From Ensifer sp. IC3342 (lineage in GTDB: Bacteria; Pseudomonadota; Alphaproteobacteria; Rhizobiales; Rhizobiaceae), in NCBI RefSeq assembly GCF_020193655.1, contig NZ_JADYVE010000003.1:186001-250000 (forward strand): a stretch of 64,000 nucleotides of DNA, read 5' to 3'. How positions within the stretch are numbered: position 1 is the first letter of the stretch; each line of letters starts with the position of its first letter. A model generated the notes under the pieces. The model had not been told where the DNA came from. It made no database searches and saw only the letters and a program-made list of their open reading frames with translations. The translations under genes and the position numbers were made by a program. Shown piece after piece: positions 54,262 to 62,323 of this stretch.

Positions 54262-54366
54262 CCGCTGTCCTGAAAAAACAGGCATCAGACTTGAAAGGAG
54301 GCTTGAAATCGGCACTGTGACTGTGCTTGGCGAAAGATAAAAACAGCCATTGCGGGGAGGAACTTG

Positions 54367-54936
54367 ATGAAACCGTTACTCGGCTTCAGTCGGTTGATTG
54401 ACACCATCACCGAGAACATCGGCAAGGCGGTCGGCTGGCTCATTCTGGTCGCCGTGCTCGTCAGCGCGGGAAATGCCGTCATCCGAAAAATCTTCAACAT
54501 GTCGTCGAATGCCTGGCTCGAGGCACAGTGGTATCTCTTCGGGGCTGCCTTCATGTTCGCTGCCGCCTATACGCTCAGCCAGAACGAACACATTCGCATC
54601 GACGTCGTCTACGGCGGTCTCTCGCGCCGTGTGCAGCATTGGATCGACCTCTTCGGTCACGTCTTCTTCCTGATGCCGTTCGTGCTGCTTATGCTCTATT
54701 ACCTCGTTCCCTACGTCCGGATGTCCTATGTATCGGGCGAAGTCTCGTCGAGCGCAGGCGGCCTCATCATCTGGCCGGCAAAGGCCATCCTGCTCATCGG
54801 CTTCATCCTGCTTGCCCTGCAGGGTGTTTCGGAAATCATCAAGAAAATCGCGATCATGACGGGAAATATGGACGATCCCACCCCCTATGTGCCGACGCAC
54901 GCGCCGCTTGAGGAAGCTCCGGAGGTGCGCTCGTGA
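54367..54936 (+). CDS. TRAP transporter small permease (DctQ)
   Basis: 189 aa with four TM segments: GWLILVAVLVSAGNAVIRKIF, LEAQWYLFGAAFMFAAAYTL, FGHVFFLMPFVLLMLYYLV and ILLIGFILLALQGVSEIIKK. The EAQWY and N-E-H-IRIDV segments are typical of DctQ. It is the small membrane subunit of a tripartite ATP-independent transporter. A TTG just upstream is alternative. Overlaps dctM (ATGA-like 4-base). Confidence 0.92.
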   Translation: MKPLLGFSRLIDTITENIGKAVGWLILVAVLVSAGNAVIRKIFNMSSNAWLEAQWYLFGAAFMFAAAYTLSQNEHIRIDVVYGGLSRRVQHWIDLFGHVFFLMPFVLLMLYYLVPYVRMSYVSGEVSSSAGGLIIWPAKAILLIGFILLALQGVSEIIKKIAIMTGNMDDPTPYVPTHAPLEEAPEVRS

Positions 54937-56723
54937 TTGAGTTTATCGCCGAAAACCTGGCACCGATCATGTTCGTATCGCTGATCGTGTTCCTGATGCT
55001 GGGTTACCCCGTCGCCTTCTCGCTCGCCGCCAACGGTCTCCTGTTCTTCATCATCGGCGTGGAACTCGCGCCGCTTTCGGATTCGATCAACCTCTCCTGG
55101 CCTCTGCTCAACGCGCTGCCGGAACGGTTCTGGGGGGTGATGTCCAACGATACGTTGCTCGCCATCCCCTTCTTCACCTTCATGGGCATCGTGCTTGAAA
55201 AGTCGGGCATGGCCGAGGACCTGCTGGACACGATCGGCCAGCTCTTCGGCCCGGTCCGCGGCGGTCTTGCCTACGCGGTCATCTTCGTCGGCGCGCTGCT
55301 TGCGGCAACCACGGGCGTGGTCGCGGCCTCGGTCATCGCCATGGGACTGATTTCGCTGCCGATCATGCTGCGCTACGGCTATGACCGGCGCGTGGCGTCG
55401 GGCGTCATCGCGGCCTCCGGCACGCTGGCGCAAATCATTCCGCCATCGCTCGTTCTGATCGTTCTTGCCGACCAGCTCGGTCGCTCGGTCGGCGACATGT
55501 ATGCCGGCGCCCTCGTTCCAGGTCTCGTGCTGACGGGCCTGTACATGAGTTACGTCGTGCTGATGTCGTTCCTGAAGCGCGACTCCATGCCTGCGCTGCC
55601 GCTGGAGGCCCGCACACTTGGGTCCGGCGTAACATCGCTTGCCATCGCCCTCGTGGTCGCGGCTGGCATTGCCTACGCAGCTCACGTCTATCTTTCACCG
55701 ACCCAAGGCGAAAATGCGGACATTCTCGGAGCAACGGTCGGCGTCGTCTTTATCTATGTCGTCGCGCTGGTCGACAGGGCGCTCAAGATCAATGCACTGT
55801 CCCGTTTGGCCCAGCAGGTCATCATCGTCCTCATTCCGCCGCTGGCGCTGATCTTCCTGGTGCTCGGCACGATCTTCCTCGGCATTGCTACGCCGACGGA
55901 AGGCGGGGCCATGGGCGCAGTCGGCGCGCTGATCATGGCGGCTGCCAAGGGCCGGCTGAACCTCGATGTGGTACGTGGGGCGCTGGCCTCCACGACGCGC
56001 CTTTCCGCCTTCGTGCTGTTCATCCTGATCGGTGCGCGCGTCTTCTCGCTGACGTTTTACGGTGTGAATGGGCATGTCTGGGTGGAACACCTGCTGACGG
56101 CGCTGCCGGGCGGCGAAATCGGCTTCCTGATTGCGGTCAACCTGCTCGTCTTTTTCCTGGCGTTCTTCCTCGATTTCTTCGAGCTCGCCTTCATCATCGT
56201 GCCGCTGCTCGCACCGGCGGCCGACAAGCTTGGGATCGATCTGATCTGGTTCGGCGTGCTGCTCGGCATCAACATGCAGACGAGTTTCATGCATCCGCCC
56301 TTCGGCTTTGCGCTCTTCTACCTGCGCTCGGTCGCAGCCAGGGTGCCCTACCTCGACAAGGTCACCGGCAAGGTGACCCAGCCGGTGACCACCGGCCAGA
56401 TCTATTGGGGGGCCGTGCCTTTCGTCGGCATCCAGATCCTCATGGTGGCGCTGACGATCGTGTTCCCGCAGATGGTCATGCACTACAAGGGAAGCGGCGC
56501 GGCGATCGATCCGTCCACCATCAAGATCGAGGTCCCGGGCTTCGGAACGGGTGGCGGCGGACTGACGCTGCCCGACAACGGCGGACTCGGCCTCCCGGGC
56601 GGGCTGCAACTGCCGGGCGGCAGCCCGTTCGACAACGGCCGGCAGCCGGCCCAGCCGAATAACGCGCCCGCCCAGCAGAACAAGCCGGCGCCCGATCTCA
56701 GCGCACCGCCGTCGTTCAATTAG
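54933..56723 (+). CDS. TRAP transporter large permease (DctM)
   Basis: 596 aa with about 12-14 TM segments. FFTFMGIVLEKSGMAEDLLDTIGQLFGPVRGGLAYAVIFVGALLAATTGVVAASVIAMGLISLPIMLRYGYDRRVASGVIAASGTLAQIIPPS is the DctM signature. A C-terminal tail of about 65 residues from about 530 is Gly/Pro-rich (GLTLPDNGGLGLPGGLQLPGG, then QPAQPNNAPAQQNKPAPD) and is longer than in most DctM. Larger than usual by about 150 residues, probably mannitol/chloroaromatic-type TRAP. The associated DctP is convergent. Confidence 0.92.
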   Translation: MIEFIAENLAPIMFVSLIVFLMLGYPVAFSLAANGLLFFIIGVELAPLSDSINLSWPLLNALPERFWGVMSNDTLLAIPFFTFMGIVLEKSGMAEDLLDTIGQLFGPVRGGLAYAVIFVGALLAATTGVVAASVIAMGLISLPIMLRYGYDRRVASGVIAASGTLAQIIPPSLVLIVLADQLGRSVGDMYAGALVPGLVLTGLYMSYVVLMSFLKRDSMPALPLEARTLGSGVTSLAIALVVAAGIAYAAHVYLSPTQGENADILGATVGVVFIYVVALVDRALKINALSRLAQQVIIVLIPPLALIFLVLGTIFLGIATPTEGGAMGAVGALIMAAAKGRLNLDVVRGALASTTRLSAFVLFILIGARVFSLTFYGVNGHVWVEHLLTALPGGEIGFLIAVNLLVFFLAFFLDFFELAFIIVPLLAPAADKLGIDLIWFGVLLGINMQTSFMHPPFGFALFYLRSVAARVPYLDKVTGKVTQPVTTGQIYWGAVPFVGIQILMVALTIVFPQMVMHYKGSGAAIDPSTIKIEVPGFGTGGGGLTLPDNGGLGLPGGLQLPGGSPFDNGRQPAQPNNAPAQQNKPAPDLSAPPSFN

Positions 56724-56749
56724 AGCGGCGGAAGCTTTGGCGTTTTTTT

Positions 56750-56947
56750 GCCCCTCATCCGTCTGCCGGCACCTTCTCCCCGTCACAACGGGGAGAAGGG
56801 ACTCGCGGCTACCAAGAGGCTCGTCTTCGCCGCTACAGCGCCGCGCGTCTGATCAGACGCGCAAACGATGCTGTAACACGTTGAGTTGCTGGGACACGCG
56901 CGCAAAGCGTGCCCTCTCCCGCGCGCGGGGCTAGGGTGAGGGGCAGA
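56750..56947. repeat. RIME-like element split by an A palindrome
   Basis: Left half (56750-56810): CCCCTCATCCGTCTGCCGGC, then CTTCTCCCCG/CGGGGAGAAGG. Right half (56910-56947): CCCTCTCCCGCGCGCGGGG and AGGGTGAGGGGC. Hairpin A (56833-56876, arms CTACAGCG and ATGCTGTA) lies between, followed by GTTGAGTTGCTG, the linker seen in A-B copies, which then stops where B would start. This suggests an A-B element nested in a RIME. Confidence 0.7.
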
Positions 56948-56979
56948 ATCGCCCCTGCCCTTGGCTTATCGCTTAAAGA

Positions 56980-57008
56980 AAAACCCCGGGGGCAAGCCCC
57001 GGGGTTTT
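56980..57008. terminator. bidirectional terminator between dctM and dctP
   Basis: AAAACCCCGGGG (56980-56991) and CCCCGGGGTTTT (56997-57008) pair perfectly around GCAAG. The minus strand has the longer T-run, so it best serves dctP, 32 bases upstream; dctM can also use it. Confidence 0.85.
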
Positions 57009-57039
57009 CCGTTACTCGATGATGATATGATGAAGCCGT

Positions 57040-58155
<1,116 letters not shown>

Positions 58156-58362
58156 CTATTTCCCGCCATGACGGCTACAGGCGCAATCGCGCCTGCGACA
58201 CCGTTCGTTGAGCCCTTTCCTCGGTCCGCACCAGCGCGGGGAGAGCTCACACCTCCTCGTTTTGCCAGCCGGCGTACGCAAAGCGTCTCGCACGTGGGAC
58301 CGGCACAACTGCACCATACATATTCACTAATGCATGTCCAGCGACGGTTTTCCGGCGCCCTC

Positions 58363-58385
58363 TTCGACTTTTGTCTAAGACGCCG
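58363..58385. promoter_or_regulatory. shared TRAP upstream motif, dctP side
   Basis: TTCGACTTT-T-GTCT-A-AGAC-G-CCG, with palindromic GTCTAAGAC, is about 217 bases upstream of dctP and lies on the opposite strand relative to transcription. 20/23 identity to the block before dctQ. Confidence 0.55.
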
Positions 58386-58437
58386 GAGATAGGTCAATAT
58401 TGCCTAAAATCGAGGCAAATCAATGAATTCGGCTGTT

Positions 58438-59466
58438 TCAGAGCTCCGCCGACTTGGCCCAGAGGTTGATATCGGCCTCGCGTGCATAGAGATCGATCTC
58501 GGCGAGCTCTTCCGCCGTGAAGCTGTCGTTCTCGAGTGCCTTGACGCAATCGACGATCTGCGCGGACCGGCTCGCACCGATCAGAGCCGACGTAACGCGG
58601 CCGCCGCGCAGCACCCAGGCAAGCGCCATCTGTGCCAGTGTCTGACCACGCCGCTCGGCGATGCCGTTCAATTTGCGGATGTTTTCGATGATCGCCGGGC
58701 GGATGAAATCCTTGTTGAGGAAGTGGTTCTGGGCTGCGCGGCTGTCCTCAGGGATCCCGTTCAGATACTTCGTCGTCAGCATGCCCTGCGCAAGCGGCGA
58801 GAAGACGATCGAGCCGATACCGAGATCTTCCAGCGTATCGACGAGGCCGTCGTCCTCCACCCAACGGTTAAGCATCGAATAGCTCGGCTGGTGGATCAAG
58901 CATGGCGTGCCGAGATCCTTGAGGATTGCCGCCGCTTCGCGGGTTCGCTGCGAATTATAGGACGAGATGCCGACATAGAGCGCTCTGCCCGAACGGACGA
59001 TATGGTCGAGGGCGCCGCAGGTCTCCTCGAGCGGTGTGTCGGGATCGAAGCGGTGGGAATAGAAGATGTCGACATAGTCGAGGCCCATGCGCTTCAAGCT
59101 CTGGTCGCAGGAAGCGATCAGATATTTGCGGCTGCCCCATTCTCCATAGGGCCCCGGCCACATGTCGTAACCGGCCTTGGAGGAGATGATCAGTTCGTCG
59201 CGCAGGCCGGCGAAGTCGGTGCGCATGATTTCGCCGAAGGCCGTCTCTGCCGATCCGGGCGGCGGACCGTAATTGTTGGCGAGGTCGAAATGGGTGATGC
59301 CGAGATCGAAGGCCGTACGGCACATGTCGACCTTGCGATCATGCGGCGTGTCGCCGCCAAAATTGTGCCAGAGGCCAAGCGAGATCGCCGGCAGCTTCAG
59401 CCCGCTCCTGCCGCAGCGGTTGTATTTCATCGTCTCGTATCGGTTTTCCGCCGGTTGCCAGGCCAT
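58438..59466 (-). CDS. aldo/keto reductase (YghZ-like)
   Basis: 342 aa. TIM-barrel AKR with catalytic Asp/Tyr in FDLANNYGPPPGSAE, Lys in ISSKAGYDMWPG and His in DIFYSHRFDPDTPLEET. The sequence pattern is AKR14-like, similar to E. coli YghZ, a glyceraldehyde-3-phosphate reductase. NADPH-dependent sugar-carbonyl reduction is likely. ATG giving MAWQPAENRYETMKY. 184 bases downstream of the Gfo gene, with a hairpin in the gap; probable end of the sugar operon. Confidence 0.93.
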   Translation of the reverse strand: MAWQPAENRYETMKYNRCGRSGLKLPAISLGLWHNFGGDTPHDRKVDMCRTAFDLGITHFDLANNYGPPPGSAETAFGEIMRTDFAGLRDELIISSKAGYDMWPGPYGEWGSRKYLIASCDQSLKRMGLDYVDIFYSHRFDPDTPLEETCGALDHIVRSGRALYVGISSYNSQRTREAAAILKDLGTPCLIHQPSYSMLNRWVEDDGLVDTLEDLGIGSIVFSPLAQGMLTTKYLNGIPEDSRAAQNHFLNKDFIRPAIIENIRKLNGIAERRGQTLAQMALAWVLRGGRVTSALIGASRSAQIVDCVKALENDSFTAEELAEIDLYAREADINLWAKSAEL

Positions 59467-59583
59467 TTTCGTATTCCTCTGTTTCGGGTGTGTGCTTGGA
59501 TATCCCTCTCCGCCCCTTCGCCACAAGTGGGAGGGCTTGTCATGCCCGATCTTTTGCCTTTGTGCGTCTGGCCTCCTGAGGTG

Positions 59584-59619
59584 GGGCCGCGGCGAAAGTG
59601 AAACGCCGCAGCCCTTTTT
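59584..59619 (+). terminator. strong hairpin with plus-strand T-run inside the sugar operon
   Basis: An 11-bp stem with one mismatch (59584-59594 with 59604-59614, GGGC..GCGGCG and CGCCGC..GCCC) closes AAAGTGAAA and is followed by TTTTT on the plus strand only. The surrounding genes are on the minus strand. As an intergenic hairpin it could tune or stabilise operon mRNA; as a terminator it would end a plus-strand transcript. Confidence 0.45.
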
Positions 59620-59650
59620 CTTGGGTGTTCCTCGTACGGGGATTTCTTAT

Positions 59651-60787
59651 TCAGCGCAGCAGCGCCTGTGCCTCTTCGATGCCGAGCGCGGCCGGCTGCG
59701 TGCAGGTCGTCGAAAGCGTCACGAACCGCCCCTCCTCGCCCGACTTAAGGATCGACACCATTACGTCGACGCCATGAAGCGCCCGGTCGAGCGAGCAGCG
59801 CGCGTCGCGGCCGTTGAGGATGGCATCCGCCATATCCGCGAGACCGGCCGTGCGGTAGTTGGCGATCGGCCCGGCCGGGTGATCCCAGTTGTTGACCGCA
59901 AAGGGATGCTCCCACATCTCGAGGGGCTGGATGTTCTTGTCACGCCCGCTCGCTTCGACCGTACCGCCGAAGAAGTTGGGATCCGGCACGAACAGCGATC
60001 CTTCGGTGCCGTAGAGCTCCATGTGGGCGTGGCGATGCGACCAGACATCCCAGCTTGCCGAAAGCGTGATCGTCGCGCCGTTCTGGAATTCGAGCAGCGC
60101 ATGGATGTTGGTCGGCGTCTTTACCGGGATGACCTCGCCATTGCGCGGCGCGCTCGTGATGGTGCGCGTCTCGCTTGCCATCGAGGAAAGCGCGGCAACG
60201 CGTTTCACCGGGCCGATCAGGTTGATGAGGTTGGCGATGTAGTAAGGTCCAAGATCGAGCACCGGACCGCCGCCCGGCAGGAAGAAGAAATCCGGGTTCG
60301 GATGCCACATCTCCATGCCGGGGCTCATGACGTGGCAGGTTCCCGAGGTGACCCGACCGATCTTGCCGGCGTCGATGTAGTCGCGGGCGAGCTGGTGCGC
60401 GCCACCGAGGAAGGTATCCGGTGCGCAACCGACCGTCAGTCCCTTCGCCTTGGCGATCGCCTTGAGTTCCTCGCCCTGTTCCAGCGTCAGAACCAGGGGC
60501 TTTTCGGAGTAGACATGTTTTCCGGCTTCGAGGATTGCCTTCGAAACGGGGAAATGCGCGTCCGGGATCGTCAAATTGACGATGATGTCCACTTCCGGAT
60601 TGGCCAGCAGCGCCTCGATGCTCTGCGCCGTTACGTCATATTCTGCCCCCCGCGCCTCGGCCGCTGCCGGGTTGATGTCGGCGCAGGCGACCATTCTGAT
60701 GCCCTTGAAGAGCGGCGCGAGTTTGAAATAGGTGGTGGAGATGTTGCCGCATCCGATGATGCCGACGCCAAGTTCCTTCGTCTTCAT
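59651..60787 (-). CDS. Gfo/Idh/MocA family oxidoreductase
   Basis: 378 aa. Rossmann motif GVGIIGCGNISTTYFKLAP at the N-terminus, VEKPLVLTLEQGEELKAIAKAKGLTVG-type Lys in YSEKPLVLT, and C-terminal catalytic GGGPVLDLGPYYIANLINLIGPVKRV. NAD(P)-dependent sugar or inositol-type dehydrogenase. 14 bases separate its start from the epimerase stop, so they are co-transcribed. Confidence 0.93.
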   Translation of the reverse strand: MKTKELGVGIIGCGNISTTYFKLAPLFKGIRMVACADINPAAAEARGAEYDVTAQSIEALLANPEVDIIVNLTIPDAHFPVSKAILEAGKHVYSEKPLVLTLEQGEELKAIAKAKGLTVGCAPDTFLGGAHQLARDYIDAGKIGRVTSGTCHVMSPGMEMWHPNPDFFFLPGGGPVLDLGPYYIANLINLIGPVKRVAALSSMASETRTITSAPRNGEVIPVKTPTNIHALLEFQNGATITLSASWDVWSHRHAHMELYGTEGSLFVPDPNFFGGTVEASGRDKNIQPLEMWEHPFAVNNWDHPAGPIANYRTAGLADMADAILNGRDARCSLDRALHGVDVMVSILKSGEEGRFVTLSTTCTQPAALGIEEAQALLR

Positions 60788-60801
60788 GTTTTATCCGTCA
60801 C

Positions 60802-61563
60802 TCAATAGGATTGGATGGAAGCCAGAGAACGTTCGGCGAAGCGCCGGAAGTCGCTGGGGTTGTCGTGTTCGGCGATGAAATATTTCACCGAGGTTGCAGA
60901 GAGCGCCTTTACGATCCCCTTCCAGTCGATCGTGCCGTGGCCGACATCGGCCCAGCCGTCCTCATCCGTCTTCTCGCCCTTGGGCGCGATGTCCTTGACG
61001 TGGACCGCGGTGATACGGCTGCCGTATTTCGCGATCCAGGCGAACGGATCGGCGCCGCCGCGCACGATCCAGGCGATATCCGCTTCCCAGGAAAGATCCG
61101 GGCCGCCGGCGAAGATGTGATCCAACGGTATGGAGCCGTCCGCAAGGGCATGGAATTCGAAGTCGTGGTTGTGCCAGCCGAAATCGAGTCCCGCATCCCG
61201 GAAAGGCTTGCCCGCCGCCTGCAGCCGCGCACCGAAGGCGCGCCAGCCGGCCGCATCGCTCGGACGCTGGTCCGGCATCAGGTAAGGGCAGTAGATTGCG
61301 CGGATGCCGAGCACATTGGCGATCCGCAGCACACGCGCCGGCTCCTGCTCCAGCATGTCGATCCCGAAATGCGCGGTCGGCATGGTGACGCCGTTGCGTT
61401 CGAGGCCGCGCTTGAAATCAGTGACCTCCTCGTCGGTCAGCGATGCGTAAAGCGCGCCGTAGCCCTCGACCTGCGTATAGCCGGCCTTGCCGACGGCCGC
61501 GAGCACAACAGCGAGCGGCGGAAAATTGCGGGCGCTGTAGAGTTGGAAGCTAACGTCTTTCAT
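60802..61563 (-). CDS. sugar phosphate isomerase/epimerase (AP-endonuclease-2-like TIM barrel)
   Basis: 253 aa. VSFQLYSARNFPPLAVVLAAVGKAGYTQVEGYGALYAS; DFGWHNHDFEF (metal ligands), FEADIAWIVRGG-type segment in WEADIAWIVRGGADPFAWIAKYGSRITAVHVKDIAP, and IAEHDNPSDFRRFAERSLASI. Part of the xylose-isomerase-like TIM barrel family, with divalent metal ligands. It probably isomerises or epimerises a keto-sugar intermediate in this operon. Confidence 0.92.
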   Translation of the reverse strand: MKDVSFQLYSARNFPPLAVVLAAVGKAGYTQVEGYGALYASLTDEEVTDFKRGLERNGVTMPTAHFGIDMLEQEPARVLRIANVLGIRAIYCPYLMPDQRPSDAAGWRAFGARLQAAGKPFRDAGLDFGWHNHDFEFHALADGSIPLDHIFAGGPDLSWEADIAWIVRGGADPFAWIAKYGSRITAVHVKDIAPKGEKTDEDGWADVGHGTIDWKGIVKALSATSVKYFIAEHDNPSDFRRFAERSLASIQSY

Positions 61564-61620
61564 CAAAAGTCTCCTCGTTGAGTGCGCAGGAATGGGTTGT
61601 TGGGAGCAGGTTCGGGCGTA

Positions 61621-62319
61621 TCAACCTGTTGTCTTCAGCCAGGTGTCGTAGTCCGACACGAGCAGGTGGAGTGGATGTTCGTCCTCCTCGATTGCGGAAA
61701 AGCGGCCCACCGGCTCGCGGAAATAATTGTCGGTAAGGTCGTCGTTGACGGTCGACACCTCGCCCATCAACACGTCGCCTCCTTCCGCCCAAAAGGCATG
61801 CCAGTTTCCGGGCAGCAGAGTGACGCTCTCGCCGGGTTCAAGCTTCAGGAGCTCGCCCGCCTTCAGCCGGCGCAGGCGCGCGTCGCACGCCACTTCGACG
61901 TCGCTTTCCTCGTCGACTGACCCATCGGGCAGAGAGTTGTACATCTCGAGCACCAGCGTGGCGCCGCCGCGATTGATGATGTCCTCCGTCTTGACCGCGT
62001 GGCGGTGCAACGGATTGACCTGGCCAGCGCGCGTGATCATCAGCTTCTCGGCATAGACCATGCCCTTGCCGGTGCCGAGATTGGCTGCAGCACCGTTCCT
62101 CACGGTGAAAAGGACGAGGCCGAACTCGCCGAAGCGCCCCTTGCCGTAATCCGTGATGTCCCAACCGAGCCGCGCCTCCAGAATCGTCGGGCTGTCGGAC
62201 GCGACCCGCGCCTTCAACTCCTCCGGCGACCAGTAGGCAAAAGGCGGCAGCACGAAGCCGTGACCGCGCATGAAGGCGTCGCTTTCGCGGATGATCTCAT
62301 TGACGTGACTACGTTTCAT
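61621..62319 (-). CDS. D-lyxose/D-mannose isomerase family protein
   Basis: 232 aa cupin. Metal site RAGQVNPLHRHAVKTEDIINRGGATLVLEMYN (H-x-H-x-E) and a later CUPIN strand VTLLPGNWHAFWAEGGDVLMGEVSTVNDDLTDNYF. D-lyxose ketol-isomerases interconvert D-lyxose/D-xylulose and D-mannose/D-fructose. Next to a beta-mannosidase, mannose is the likely substrate. Start MKRSHVNEII chosen; it is 4 bases downstream of the GH2 stop. Confidence 0.9.
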   Translation of the reverse strand: MKRSHVNEIIRESDAFMRGHGFVLPPFAYWSPEELKARVASDSPTILEARLGWDITDYGKGRFGEFGLVLFTVRNGAAANLGTGKGMVYAEKLMITRAGQVNPLHRHAVKTEDIINRGGATLVLEMYNSLPDGSVDEESDVEVACDARLRRLKAGELLKLEPGESVTLLPGNWHAFWAEGGDVLMGEVSTVNDDLTDNYFREPVGRFSAIEEDEHPLHLLVSDYDTWLKTTG

Positions 62320-62323
62320 CCGC

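Larger units (their letters stand above)
53907..54366. other. 460-base divergent region of xylosidase and TRAP genes
   Basis: Contains a C-type palindrome (53985-54036) and the TRAP-associated motif at 54239-54261. A small hairpin (CCTG-AAAAAA-CAGG, about 54268-54283) lies before dctQ. I see no small gene or RNA. Confidence 0.5.
56724..57039. other. 316-base convergent gap: RIME halves, A palindrome and terminator
   Basis: Between dctM and dctP stops. Holds a RIME-like element split by an A hairpin (56750-56947) and a bidirectional terminator (56980-57008). No gene. Confidence 0.8.

Noticed and set aside
55695-56786. 363-codon minus-strand open frame opposite dctM
   Set aside because: Antisense to TM segments, highly charged composition, no ribosome-binding site or domain.
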